A stretch of DNA of 43,042 nt from Blastocatellia bacterium (lineage in GTDB: Bacteria; Acidobacteriota; Blastocatellia; RBC074). Shown piece after piece: positions 1 to 8,337 of the stretch. The notes below the pieces were generated by a model. The model searched no databases, was not told the DNA's origin, and was given only the letters and a program-made list of their open reading frames with translations. Numbering within the stretch: position 1 is the stretch's first letter; every line of letters starts with the position of its first letter. The translations under genes were made by a program, and so were the position numbers. The stretch covers positions 1 to 43,042 of the forward strand of contig JAEUQN010000038.1 of assembly GCA_016789725.1 (NCBI GenBank). Direction: 5' to 3'.

Positions 1-510
1 ACTATTGATCGTGTCCGTCAGCGCATTCACCGCTTTGGTTTTTCGATCCAGGACACGCAGGACGGCATAGAGTCCTTCTGCTTTTCCACTCGCCCCAAAG
101 CTAATGGTCGGGCCAAGCGCGACTGTGCCGCTGATGGAGCCGTGAGCCTGATAGCCCCATCGCAAGGCGCAGATATTTTTCGTGGCGAGATCGGGCAGAG
201 CCAATCGTTGCACCATCGGCTCATCCAATCCTTCAGCCTTGAGGTCATGGAAGAGCCTCTGGCTGGAGCGATAAACGCCAAGACCCGCAAACGCGCTTCC
301 GCCCGCGCTGAATTTCACCTTGTCCAATTTGATCTCTTTGCTGGCGGCGGCGGTAATTGTCCCTAATGAAATTGCGTCATTTTGAAAGGCATCATCGGGA
401 AACGCCACGTTGCTCACTAAGGCCTGCCCCAGGCTGGTCAGAGCGTCTGGTGCGGTTAAGGTAATAGCTACGTTACCTGCTTCAAAGCGAATCGGCTGTA
501 AGACTGGCAT
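1..510 (-). CDS. Hypothetical protein, 3' end outside window (partial)
   Basis: An open frame runs without a stop for 170 codons from an ATG at 510 down to base 1, so the gene is cut by the window edge. GGAG lies about 6 bases before the ATG (517-520), which supports the start. The product begins MPVLQPIRFEAGN and has no signal peptide or membrane segment in the visible part. It alternates hydrophobic beta-like stretches with polar turns, including LSLG/ITAAAS- and SGTVALGPTISFGASG-like segments. I do not recognise the family. It has no visible partner gene: the next gene, also on the minus strand, is 378 bp upstream. Confidence 0.6.
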   Translation of the reverse strand, partial: MPVLQPIRFEAGNVAITLTAPDALTSLGQALVSNVAFPDDAFQNDAISLGTITAAASKEIKLDKVKFSAGGSAFAGLGVYRSSQRLFHDLKAEGLDEPMVQRLALPDLATKNICALRWGYQAHGSISGTVALGPTISFGASGKAEGLYAVLRVLDRKTKAVNALTDTINS

Positions 511-877
511 CAGTATCTCCTTGGAAGGACTCGAAATGGATTGTAAGTAGAGTCAAACGCCCGACCGGTTTTCCCTTAAAACCTCAGTATCCGTTTTGGC
601 AATGCCGAATGCGCCCGCCCATAAAATCGTAATTTGACTCGTGCGAAACGGTGATTTACGACCTGCTTGTCAGATCATTTTCGATTTGGCTAAAAATGCC
701 AAATCCGTAGTTTTATCAAGGGGGAGGTTGCGCTGTGATGATCTCTGGCTACCTATTTCGAATAGGAACAATGGCTGTCTAAATTACTTATTTCTGAACG
801 CCATCTTTATAGCAAAAGATTTTATGCGGAGGCAAGAATAATCTTTGTTGAAGAGGCCGACTGATCGGATCAAAAGA
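511..877. other. Non-coding gap, one hairpin
   Basis: No convincing gene is visible here. A short plus-strand frame at 641-841 has no ribosome binding site and no recognisable sequence. A perfect 8-bp stem (GATTTGGC at 683-690 with GCCAAATC at 698-705) lies in the middle, followed by a weak T-run on the plus strand. It shares the GATTTGGC core with the REP-like palindromes found elsewhere in the window. Confidence 0.4.
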
Positions 878-904
878 GAGTATGGCCTTATTCAGGCCAT
901 ACTC
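878..904 (-). terminator. Intrinsic terminator of the sialidase-like gene
   Basis: A perfect 11-bp stem (GAGTATGGCCT at 878-888 with AGGCCATACTC at 894-904) with a 5-base loop overlaps the stop codon of the sialidase-like gene. Read on the minus strand it is followed by TCTCTTTTG, a modest U-tract. Confidence 0.65.
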
Positions 905-1970
905 CATTGGTGATGGGGCGCAATTTTAATTTTCTGGGATCAAGCACGACATGCTTCACCTTCTTGCGGTTCCAGGTATATGTAATGTGGACCATTCCAT
1001 CCTGCGTTTGAATCACTGCGGGATAGGAATACTCAGCCGAAGGCGGGCCGGTTTCCAACACAAAGACGGCGTCCCACGTCTTCCCATCTTTGCTGATGGC
1101 GACATTTAGTGGTGCGCGGTCGCCCCATTTCTTAGGCTTGACGGCAACGTGATTGTAAACCAACAGATGCCGTCCATCTTTTAGCGTAACCCCGTCAATC
1201 CCGGAATTTGGATTGGGCAGGGAAGAGGCGCTTAATTTGCCCCACGTTTTGGCATTGTCGTCTGACCACGATTCGACCACCACGCCTTGTTGACTCCGAA
1301 ACAGCGATTGCAGTTTACCGCCCGGATGAAAGAAGACGGTGGGCTGAATGACGCCGAATTCCTTACCGTCATTGATGGCTTCAGTCCGCTGCCACGTCTT
1401 GCCTGCATCTGCCGTTCGCTCGAAGTGTACGCGCCAGCCTTTGTCCTCGGTGCTGGACGGGCATAGCAATTCGCCGTTGTTCAATTCAATCGGCTTATTT
1501 TTGATGGGACCTGCAATACCATCGGGCAAGCGCATTGGCTTGCTCCAGGTTTTGCCGCCATCACTGGACGTCATTAACATTCCCCACCAGGTGGAAGGGC
1601 TGGGGCCGACTTTGTAAAAAAGCAACAGCGGGCCGGTCTTCGGTTGATGCAGAACGGGGTTCCACGTTGGATAGCGTTTGCTGGCTGATTCGACGCCGTT
1701 GGCAACCTCAACCGGAGTCGTCCATTTTCCTTGCTCCAACCGCGAGACCCAAATGCCAACATCAGGATGTTTTTCTTTAGTCCCGCCGAACCAGGCCGTC
1801 ACGAGCGTGCCTTTAGATTCCGCTAGTGTGGAGGCGTGGCATTCCGGGAAAGGCGCGGTTTCATAGATGTATTCACTTTTGATGAGTCCTGGTGCAGCGG
1901 GCTGCGCCAGAATCGCAACTGAACAGGAAAAAAGTAAGCTCAGATAAACGATGGTTTTCAGTGATCGCAC
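888..1970 (-). CDS. Secreted sialidase-like (BNR/Asp-box) beta-propeller hydrolase
   Basis: A 360-residue protein with an N-terminal signal peptide (about residues 1-22, ending AILAQ). The rest matches the BNR_2/exo-alpha-sialidase superfamily: four Asp-box motifs are visible (SSDGGKTW, TADAGKTW, SDDNAKTW and SKDGKTW), spaced as in a six-bladed propeller. The N-terminal FPECHASTLAE and GTLVTAWFGG segments are also typical. Homologues cleave terminal sugars from glycans, but Asp-box proteins act on several substrates, so sialic acid is not assured. The start is GTG at 1970 with AAGGAG 7 bases upstream. A GntR-family regulator lies 134 bp upstream on the same strand, suggesting sugar-responsive control. 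A terminator overlaps the stop codon. Confidence 0.85.
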   Translation of the reverse strand: MRSLKTIVYLSLLFSCSVAILAQPAAPGLIKSEYIYETAPFPECHASTLAESKGTLVTAWFGGTKEKHPDVGIWVSRLEQGKWTTPVEVANGVESASKRYPTWNPVLHQPKTGPLLLFYKVGPSPSTWWGMLMTSSDGGKTWSKPMRLPDGIAGPIKNKPIELNNGELLCPSSTEDKGWRVHFERTADAGKTWQRTEAINDGKEFGVIQPTVFFHPGGKLQSLFRSQQGVVVESWSDDNAKTWGKLSASSLPNPNSGIDGVTLKDGRHLLVYNHVAVKPKKWGDRAPLNVAISKDGKTWDAVFVLETGPPSAEYSYPAVIQTQDGMVHITYTWNRKKVKHVVLDPRKLKLRPITNGVWPE

Positions 1971-2104
1971 GATTTGTCTCCTTGTTGTTTTTGATGCTGC
2001 CCATTCTCCGGCAGTCCTTTCAATCTGGCAAGACAGGATCGGTCAGTCGAGAAAACCAGATTGGGCTGAGACGAAGACCTGTGACCAGAACGAGACGCGC
2101 GAGG

Positions 2105-2824
2105 TTAGGCGGTGGCGTTCATTTTATGCCGACCTCTGGCATAGGTCACATCATTCGATTTGGCAATCTGAAAGTACGACTCCAATCGTTTCAGCGTGTT
2201 ATCAAGTGCCAATTGAACGTGGTCTTGCATGGCTTTTCCTGCGGCTTCGGCTGTCTTTTGGGTGATGGCCTGGACCAAGTCCTGGTGAGTATAAACAGCT
2301 CCTTTTATCGCTGGTTTGGGGGCGCATAACCACGTTGATGACAGCACTTGAGTTTTCTCAATGGCCTCATACAGCGGGCGACAATGGGCGCCTTTAGCAA
2401 TGAACTGATGGAGCTTTTCGTGTAATGTCAGGTAGCGAAAAACATCAACGTCTGTTTGGGCTGCGAGCGTATCTATGCGAAAAGCCAGTCGCTGTAGCTC
2501 GGTTCGCTCGGTTGAGGTTGCTACTTCTGCAAATAATTTTGCGGCTTGAACTTCTAACGCTTCGCGGACGATGTAATGGCCTCGCACATCCTGCTCGGTT
2601 GGGACCTTGACGCGAGTTCCAGCCCGCGGGCGACTTTCCAGCAATCCTTCATGTTCGAGCCGATGAAGTGCTTCGGAAACGGGAATCAAACTCATGCCCA
2701 GCTCGTGCGCGATTTTGCGGCGTGAGATGACCTTGCCAATCGTCATTTCTCCGCGCAGAATACGTTCGCGGAGGAGTTCATATGCTTCGCCAGATAGGCT
2801 GAAAATCGCAGGTTCATCCTTCAT
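2105..2824 (-). CDS. GntR-family (FadR/FCD type) transcriptional regulator
   Basis: A cytoplasmic DNA-binding regulator of 239 residues. Residues of about 10-75 form the GntR winged helix-turn-helix (YELLRERILRGEM, SRRKIAHELGMSLIPVSEAL, LESRPRAGTRVKVP). Residues of about 85-215 form an all-helical FCD ligand domain, with metal-site-like Asp/His positions (YLTLHEKLHQFI, YTHQDLVQAI, AMQDHV). FCD regulators usually respond to small acids or sugar derivatives. I use the ATG at 2824 because GGAGGG (2832-2837) sits 7 bases upstream. A TTG five codons earlier would place the start inside that ribosome binding site. It precedes the sialidase-like gene on the same strand, so that gene is the likeliest target. 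The ligand is unknown. Confidence 0.85.
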   Translation of the reverse strand: MKDEPAIFSLSGEAYELLRERILRGEMTIGKVISRRKIAHELGMSLIPVSEALHRLEHEGLLESRPRAGTRVKVPTEQDVRGHYIVREALEVQAAKLFAEVATSTERTELQRLAFRIDTLAAQTDVDVFRYLTLHEKLHQFIAKGAHCRPLYEAIEKTQVLSSTWLCAPKPAIKGAVYTHQDLVQAITQKTAEAAGKAMQDHVQLALDNTLKRLESYFQIAKSNDVTYARGRHKMNATA

Positions 2825-2853
2825 TTCGGTGCCCTCCAAAATATGTCATCAGG

Positions 2854-2869
2854 TTTGTGGTTAGACAAA
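2854..2869. promoter_or_regulatory. Candidate GntR operator (palindrome TTTGT-N6-ACAAA)
   Basis: The inverted repeat TTTGTGGTTAGACAAA lies about 30 bp upstream of the GntR gene start, where an autoregulatory operator would be expected. It is flanked by two direct copies of TCATCAG. The assignment rests on position and symmetry only. Confidence 0.3.
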
Positions 2870-3052
2870 ATTCATCAGAAAATCTGGGCGAAGTATGGAA
2901 GCTATGATTTCAACCTGTCAAGCCTTTCGCCTTACTCTGGCGTTTGTTTATTGTTCGCACCAACTGATGGACAGAGAGCGCCGAGGTAGCATCCAGGCTG
3001 ATTGAAAGATTGAAGCTGATCTCAGTTGCGGATTATTGATAAGGAAATACGA

Positions 3053-4033
3053 ATGAAATATGTGAATTTGGGGAACACCGGAACGAAAGTCTCGCGGCTC
3101 TGTTTGGGCATGATGACCTACGGCGCAAAGTCGTGGCGGCAATGGGTACTGGAAGAATCCGAGAGTCGCCCCTTTATGCAGCGCGCCCTGGAAGCTGGAA
3201 TTAATTTTTACGACACGGCAGATATGTATTCACTGGGCGTGAGTGAAGAAATTTTAGGGCGGGCCTTGCGCGATCTCGGTGTGAAACGGGAACACGCTGT
3301 CGTGGCAACCAAAGTCTTTAATCCAATGGATGACGATCCAAACGGGCGCGGGCTTTCGCGCAAACATATTTTTCATTCGATTGATCATAGCCTGCGTCGC
3401 TTGCAAATGGATTACATTGATCTGTATCAAATTCATCGCCTGGACCCAACGACGCCAGTGGAAGAGATGTTGATTGCGCTGCACGATTTGGTGAAGATGG
3501 GAAAAGTCCTGTACATCGGCGCGTCCAGCATGCGCGCGTGGGAATTTGCCCGGCTGCTTTATCTACAAGATAAATTGGGCCTGACGCGCTTTGTGACCAT
3601 GCAAAACCACTACAATCTGATTTACCGCGAAGAAGAGCGCGAAATGATTCCGCTATGTCGTGCCGAAAAAGTAGGGCTGATTCCGTACAGCCCGTTGGCG
3701 CGCGGGTTTGTTGCCGGAAATCGCCGCAAAGAGGATTATGGGGCAACGCTTCGTTCGCAAACGGATGATTTATCACATCGGTTTTATTATCAGCCTTCGG
3801 ATTTTGCAGTTGTCGAACGCATCACATCGCTCGCCCAACAACGCGGTGTACCGAATGCACAAATTGCGCTGGCGTGGGTTCTGGCACAATCGGGGATCAC
3901 CGCACCCATTATTGGAGCCAGCAAGATGTCGCATCTCGACGATGCATTGGCGGCCTTGGATCTGACGTTGACTGCGGATGAATTGCAATCGCTGGAGGAC
4001 GTTTACGAACCGCATCTGGCGCAGAAGCTATAG
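3053..4033 (+). CDS. Aldo/keto reductase
   Basis: An NADPH-dependent oxidoreductase of 326 residues with a TIM-barrel fold, cytoplasmic. It opens with MKYVNLGNTGTKVSRLCLGMM, typical of the family. The catalytic tetrad is visible: Asp and Tyr in FYDTADMYSLG, Lys in VVATKVF and His in LYQIHRLD. The C-terminal NADPH-binding loop (APIIGASKMSHLDDAL) is present. It resembles the general-stress or aryl-alcohol-dehydrogenase-like branch; the physiological substrate cannot be told. The start is ATG at 3053 with AAGGA 7 bases upstream; an upstream in-frame TTG at 3026 is unlikely. Its last 6 bases overlap the convergent DJ-1/PfpI gene. Confidence 0.9.
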   Translation: MKYVNLGNTGTKVSRLCLGMMTYGAKSWRQWVLEESESRPFMQRALEAGINFYDTADMYSLGVSEEILGRALRDLGVKREHAVVATKVFNPMDDDPNGRGLSRKHIFHSIDHSLRRLQMDYIDLYQIHRLDPTTPVEEMLIALHDLVKMGKVLYIGASSMRAWEFARLLYLQDKLGLTRFVTMQNHYNLIYREEEREMIPLCRAEKVGLIPYSPLARGFVAGNRRKEDYGATLRSQTDDLSHRFYYQPSDFAVVERITSLAQQRGVPNAQIALAWVLAQSGITAPIIGASKMSHLDDALAALDLTLTADELQSLEDVYEPHLAQKL

Positions 4034-4612
4034 CTCTTTCCAGTCGTATTCCATCCAGCGCGCGGTTTCCTGTGCGATGTCTTTGCCCAGAAGCCGCGTC
4101 ACGATGTAGAAGGAAAGATCAATGCCTGCGGAAATGCCTGCGGAAAGCAGGATGCGACCATTATCTACAAACCGCATATCGGGTTTGACGGTTGTTTTTG
4201 GTGCAACGTCACGTAATAAATCCAACGCGCCCCAATGTGTGGTTGCGCTCAAGCCGTCCAATAAACCAATTTTGGCGAGGAGTAAGGCTCCCGTACAAAC
4301 CGACATCACGATTTCAGCGTTTGTGGTCTGAGCCTTGATCCAATCCAACACGGTTTGATTGTGCATTAACGGGCGGGTGCCATAGCCGCCGGGGATAATC
4401 AAAATGTCAGCCTGGGGGCAATTGGCAAAAGTGAAAGTGGGGTTCACGCTCAATCCGTTGCGAGCGGTGATTGGTAAACCGACCTCCGCCACTGTGAACA
4501 CCTCGAACGGCTTTTCCTCGGTTCGCGCGCCCGTAACGGCAAAGACTTCAAACGGTCCGCAAAAGTCGAGAACCTCGACCTCATCAAAAATCAAAATTGC
4601 CACCTTACGCAT
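4028..4612 (-). CDS. DJ-1/PfpI family protein
   Basis: A 194-residue single-domain protein of the DJ-1/PfpI superfamily (class I glutamine-amidotransferase-like fold). It shows the Glu-bearing strand (DEVEVLDFCGPFEVF), the IIPGGYGTRPL turn, and the nucleophile elbow VMSVCTGALLLAK with the reactive Cys. THWGALDLL follows, as in the isonitrile-hydratase/GlxA-type branch without the AraC domain. Members include hydratases, glyoxalases and stress proteins; the exact reaction is unknown. The start is ATG at 4612 with AGGAAG 7 bases upstream. It converges on the aldo/keto reductase with a 6-bp overlap of coding ends, so there is no room for a terminator between them. Confidence 0.85.
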   Translation of the reverse strand: MRKVAILIFDEVEVLDFCGPFEVFAVTGARTEEKPFEVFTVAEVGLPITARNGLSVNPTFTFANCPQADILIIPGGYGTRPLMHNQTVLDWIKAQTTNAEIVMSVCTGALLLAKIGLLDGLSATTHWGALDLLRDVAPKTTVKPDMRFVDNGRILLSAGISAGIDLSFYIVTRLLGKDIAQETARWMEYDWKEL

Positions 4613-4773
4613 AAAAAGTCTTCCTGCTATGATCTGGTTGGACGGCGTTTCCTGCGTTACTTAAATGAACGCAAAATCTCACGAATCAGGATGGTGCCGT
4701 TTTCGATTGAATTTAGCAACCAAATGAACGGCCCCATTAACCCAGAAACAAATTCGTGAATCAAGGTCACATT

Positions 4774-6135
4774 ATGATTCCCTCCAAATGGCTAATATCT
4801 CTGGCAGCCACATTGTTGATGGCATTGACAAGCTCCGCGCTGGCGCAACCACAGAAATACGCGCTGGTGACAGGGATCAATAAATACCCGCGCATGTCAG
4901 CCAAAGCACAACTGGAAGGTTGTCTTTCCGACGCCAATCGCATGCGCGACATGCTGCGCAATGAATACGATTTTCCTGCGCTGAATGTCGAAGTCATTAC
5001 CAATGAACAGGCCACCCGCAACGGCATCATCAGCAAAATCCAAGCCTTTCAAGGCAAAGTCAAAAGCGGTGATTTGTTCGTGTTTTACTACTCTGGGCAC
5101 GGCTCGCTGTTTCCTGATGCGATGTCCGAAGAAAAGGACGAAACCGAACTGTTGCCGGAAATGCGCCTCCCGTCCACGAACGAATTGATTGCTCCGTCTG
5201 GGCGGTATGATTCCGCGATTTGTCCCAGTGATTCAGGCGGCAGACTGCCGGGCGCAAAGCCCTGGGGCAATATGATTCTGGACGATGAATTATTTGCGAT
5301 GTTTCAGCACTTCACGCGCGCAGGCTGCACGGTTGTGTTTATCTCCGATAGCTGTCATTCCGGTTCTGTCGGCAGAAATTTGGATGGCGACTATCGCGTC
5401 AAAGCGGTGCCTGTGACCGAGGCGTTGGGACAGTCATTGAGCGAGATCGTGGCTCCCGTAAATCAGCGCCAGGTCGGTGCGCGCGATATGCAGGGCAAGT
5501 ATCTGGTCATCGCTTCGTCCAAAGTCACGCAAACCTCTGGCGAAGGGGTTCTGGGTGGGGTGCAGACTGGATTCTTCACCCACATGTTTTTGGAGATGGT
5601 CAAGCTCGGCAATAAAAATCTGGGCAAGGCGAAGATCACCTACAAACAGGCATTCGTCCCCGTGCAAACAATCCTCAAGCAGAAAACGCCCAGCAAACAG
5701 GAACCGCAATTAGATACGCGATATTACAACGCGAGTCTTGATGTGCCGATGTTTTCAGTGGGAGAAAAGCCCGTTCCGCCCCCGCCCGTCATCGCCCCCA
5801 ACACTGCTCCGTCTGCGCCCAAACGCTATCGGGCTATCGTTGCCGTTGAGGATGCTGCGGGCAAGCCGCTGGACAAATGTTCCTTCATCGTTTTCAAACC
5901 GGGCATGTATGCGGAAAAGGGAAGCATCACGAAAGACCACGCGCTGATTCTGGGTCGCACTGATGCCACCGGAAAATATGATGGCGGCGCGAATGCCCCT
6001 TTGATTGCGCCCGGTAAGTACAAAATGAAAATCGTGCGCGAAGGCTACAAATCCGCAATTGGCGATATGGAAGTTCGCGCGACGAACCAGCCGGGCGATA
6101 CGGCGCTGATCGTCGTTCGTTTGGAAAAGGAGTGA
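4774..6135 (+). CDS. Exported caspase-family (C14, metacaspase-like) protein with C-terminal beta-sandwich domain
   Basis: The first gene of a four-gene operon; 453 residues. A signal peptide covers about residues 1-25 (LISLAATLLMALTSSALAQ). A caspase-fold domain follows (about 28-330): YALVTGINKYP, the catalytic His in YYSGHGS and the catalytic Cys in ISDSCHSGS. The DSCHSG signature is typical of metacaspases and orthocaspases, which as a group prefer Arg/Lys at P1. After a proline-rich linker (about 335-355), residues of about 360-453 form a carboxypeptidase-regulatory/prealbumin-like beta-sandwich (DAAGKPLDKCSF, RTDATGKYDGG, PGKYKMKIVREGY). The ATG at 4774 with AAGG 7 bases upstream is preferred over an in-frame GTG at 4756. 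The next gene starts 7 bp after the stop and its ribosome binding site lies inside this gene. Confidence 0.88.
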   Translation: MIPSKWLISLAATLLMALTSSALAQPQKYALVTGINKYPRMSAKAQLEGCLSDANRMRDMLRNEYDFPALNVEVITNEQATRNGIISKIQAFQGKVKSGDLFVFYYSGHGSLFPDAMSEEKDETELLPEMRLPSTNELIAPSGRYDSAICPSDSGGRLPGAKPWGNMILDDELFAMFQHFTRAGCTVVFISDSCHSGSVGRNLDGDYRVKAVPVTEALGQSLSEIVAPVNQRQVGARDMQGKYLVIASSKVTQTSGEGVLGGVQTGFFTHMFLEMVKLGNKNLGKAKITYKQAFVPVQTILKQKTPSKQEPQLDTRYYNASLDVPMFSVGEKPVPPPPVIAPNTAPSAPKRYRAIVAVEDAAGKPLDKCSFIVFKPGMYAEKGSITKDHALILGRTDATGKYDGGANAPLIAPGKYKMKIVREGYKSAIGDMEVRATNQPGDTALIVVRLEKE

Positions 6136-6142
6136 CCCGATT

Positions 6143-6850
6143 ATGAAACCGATGACCAGCTTACTGGCGATCTCTCTTTGTTGGCTGACAGTAACGGCCA
6201 GCGCGCAAAAGGACTCGCGCGATTTGTACTTGCAGCGAACGCAGCCCGGCGCAAAGTTGACATTGACCCTGAAACGCAATGGCAAGATCAGTCGTGTGCC
6301 GCTCAACACGGTCTTTCAATCGGGCGACCGCGTCGCCTTCAACTTCGAGACAAATTTTGCCGCGTATGTGGCCGTGATGACGAAAGGTTCCAGCGGCAAA
6401 CGCAAACTGTTATTCCCCTACAGCGGCGCAAAGGATCGCATCAATCCGAACGAATCGTTTCGCATTCCAACGGGCGAAAACTGGTTTGTTTTTGACAACA
6501 CGCCGGGCCGCGAAGAGTTGGTCTTTGTGATGTCAACCCGACCGATTGTCGAAGTCGGACAGCTTTATCAATCGTTACAACTGCCGAATAGCGGCAAACC
6601 ACCGGCCAACACTGCGCCCGCGAAGCCGCCGACAAGCACGCCATCAACGAAACCGCCCGCGAACACGCCACTGCCGAAGCCGCCCGCGATGACAGAAGAA
6701 CAGGAAATTCTGGCGGCCCTGAACAGTCGCGCGCTCAAGAACGGGCGCGATTTGAATCTGGACGATAAAGTGGAAGAAGCGTATGTGACAACGTCGCAGA
6801 AAGCGTTGTCAGAACCGATTGCGATTACGATCTACCTCAAGCACAAATAA
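6143..6850 (+). CDS. Exported DUF4384-domain protein
   Basis: A 235-residue protein with a signal peptide (about 1-21, ending TASAQ). Residues of about 35-145 match the DUF4384 pattern: a GDRVAFNFETNFAAYVAVM strand, a FRIPTGENWFVFDNTPG turn and ELVFVMSTRP. DUF4384 often accompanies bacterial caspase-like or kinase proteins; its biochemical role is unknown. Residues of about 150-180 form a proline-rich tandem repeat (KPPANTAPAKPPTSTPSTKP and similar), probably an extended linker. The C-terminal 50 residues are charged and unassigned. The start is ATG at 6143 with AAGGAG 10 bases upstream, inside the end of the caspase gene. The next gene begins 2 bp after the stop, so the two are probably translationally coupled. 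Confidence 0.82.
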   Translation: MKPMTSLLAISLCWLTVTASAQKDSRDLYLQRTQPGAKLTLTLKRNGKISRVPLNTVFQSGDRVAFNFETNFAAYVAVMTKGSSGKRKLLFPYSGAKDRINPNESFRIPTGENWFVFDNTPGREELVFVMSTRPIVEVGQLYQSLQLPNSGKPPANTAPAKPPTSTPSTKPPANTPLPKPPAMTEEQEILAALNSRALKNGRDLNLDDKVEEAYVTTSQKALSEPIAITIYLKHK

Positions 6851-6852
6851 GT

Positions 6853-8337
6853 ATGAAGTACCGATTGCTTATCACCTTGCTCGTCGCCCTGATTTTACAG
6901 GCGTTTTCTACGCTTGCGCTCGCGCAGCCGGATCGTGCGCAAACGATTCGACCGACTGCGCCCGTGGCACAATTGCCCGCGAAGAACAAACGCTTTGCCG
7001 TCGTCATCGGTATAGACAAATATTCCGACGCACAAATCAGCGCGCTGAAAGGTGCTGAACGCGATGCGAAAACGATGGCCGATGCGTTGGTGCAATATGC
7101 GGGCTTTCCTGCCGATCAGGTCACATTATTAGCGACCTCCGAACCCGATGCGCGTCAACCGCGCCGCAGCACGATTTTGCGACGGCTTTCCAATCTGCGC
7201 GGCTTGGTGCCGAAAGATGGGTTGTTGCTGATCGCGTTCGCAGGGCACGGGATGGAGCGCGGTGGCAAAGTATTTTTATTGCCGACCGATGCGATTTCAT
7301 CGAATGACGTTTCCTTGCTGGAAGACACTGCGATTAGCGTGGATCGCATGCGCGAATTGATTCGTGCAACGGGCGTCAAACAAGTGATGTTTATTCTGGA
7401 TTCTTGCCGCAACGATCCGGCGGCAGGGCGCTCCGACACACCCAATTTGATGACCGATGCGTATCGCAAAGCGTTTGACTTTAGTGCGCGCAACAGCGAG
7501 GTCGAAGCCTTTGTGACATTGTATGCTGCCACTGTCGGGCAGCGCGCGTATGAATACGATGAAATGCGACAGGGGTATTTTACGTGGGCATTGGTGGAAG
7601 GATTGAAAGGCAAAGCGGCGAATGAACGAGGCGAAATCACGCTCGGTGGTTTGAAACGCTACCTTGAAGACACCGTGCCGCGTTTGGTGCATCGTGATCT
7701 TGGCGCTGATCGTGTGCAACGTCCCTTCGCCACGATTGAGGGTTACAAGGCGGAAGATTTGGTGCTCGCTGTTACCGCAAAACCTGCCGCGACGGCTGGG
7801 TTGCCACCAAACTTTTCGATCTATAAACCGCCCGCCAAACCGCCTGAAACAAAGCCTGGAAACTCGACTGCAATCTACGATTCATTGCAACTCGATCCCA
7901 AGAAGCCCACGCCAACTGCGGGCAATTCGCCTTCCCAAAGTTTGTCGCTAAAGCCAGTCTCAATCGTCCTCGCACAACGCGACTTGAGTATGGCAATGGA
8001 AGGTAAAATTATTGAATACCTCAGCGGCACGGCGACCTTAAACCAGAACGGAAAAGACGCGCTGAAAACGGCTGCACGTTTTATCAAAGATCATCCCAAC
8101 ATCGTTATCGAAGTGGCTGTCCACACAGATAACAAGGGCAATCTGTTGGCAAATTGGGAATTGAGTAGAAAACGGGCGGAAGCGTGTGTCGCCTACTTGC
8201 TTGAATACGGCATTCGCCCCGAACGCCTGATTGCCAAAGGCTATGGCGATTCAAGGCCGATAGCCTCCAATGATACAGAAGTAGGGCGCGCGAAAAATCG
8301 GCGCACCGAACTCACCGTTGTGAAAGTGAATGAGTAG
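6853..8337 (+). CDS. Exported caspase-family protein fused to an OmpA-like peptidoglycan-binding domain
   Basis: A 494-residue two-domain protein with a signal peptide (about 1-24, TLALAQ). The caspase-fold domain (about 48-300) has RFAVVIGIDKYS, the catalytic His in IAFAGHGME and the catalytic Cys in FILDSCRND. DSCRN rather than DSCHSG marks a different C14 subtype from the first and fourth genes of the operon. A Pro/Lys-rich linker (about 305-365) leads to an OmpA_C-like domain (about 375-494) with VHTDNKGN, NWELSRKRAEACVAYLL, LIAKGYGDSRPIASN and KNRRTEL. That domain normally grips peptidoglycan, so the protease is probably held at the cell wall in the periplasm. It overlaps the next gene by 8 bp. 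Confidence 0.88.
   Translation: MKYRLLITLLVALILQAFSTLALAQPDRAQTIRPTAPVAQLPAKNKRFAVVIGIDKYSDAQISALKGAERDAKTMADALVQYAGFPADQVTLLATSEPDARQPRRSTILRRLSNLRGLVPKDGLLLIAFAGHGMERGGKVFLLPTDAISSNDVSLLEDTAISVDRMRELIRATGVKQVMFILDSCRNDPAAGRSDTPNLMTDAYRKAFDFSARNSEVEAFVTLYAATVGQRAYEYDEMRQGYFTWALVEGLKGKAANERGEITLGGLKRYLEDTVPRLVHRDLGADRVQRPFATIEGYKAEDLVLAVTAKPAATAGLPPNFSIYKPPAKPPETKPGNSTAIYDSLQLDPKKPTPTAGNSPSQSLSLKPVSIVLAQRDLSMAMEGKIIEYLSGTATLNQNGKDALKTAARFIKDHPNIVIEVAVHTDNKGNLLANWELSRKRAEACVAYLLEYGIRPERLIAKGYGDSRPIASNDTEVGRAKNRRTELTVVKVNE

Noticed and set aside
641..841. A 66-codon plus-strand frame
   Set aside because: No ribosome binding site and no protein-like composition; it contains a hairpin.
3318..3776. 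Minus-strand 152-codon frame inside the aldo/keto reductase gene
   Set aside because: It is a shadow of a gene with complete family motifs on the plus strand.
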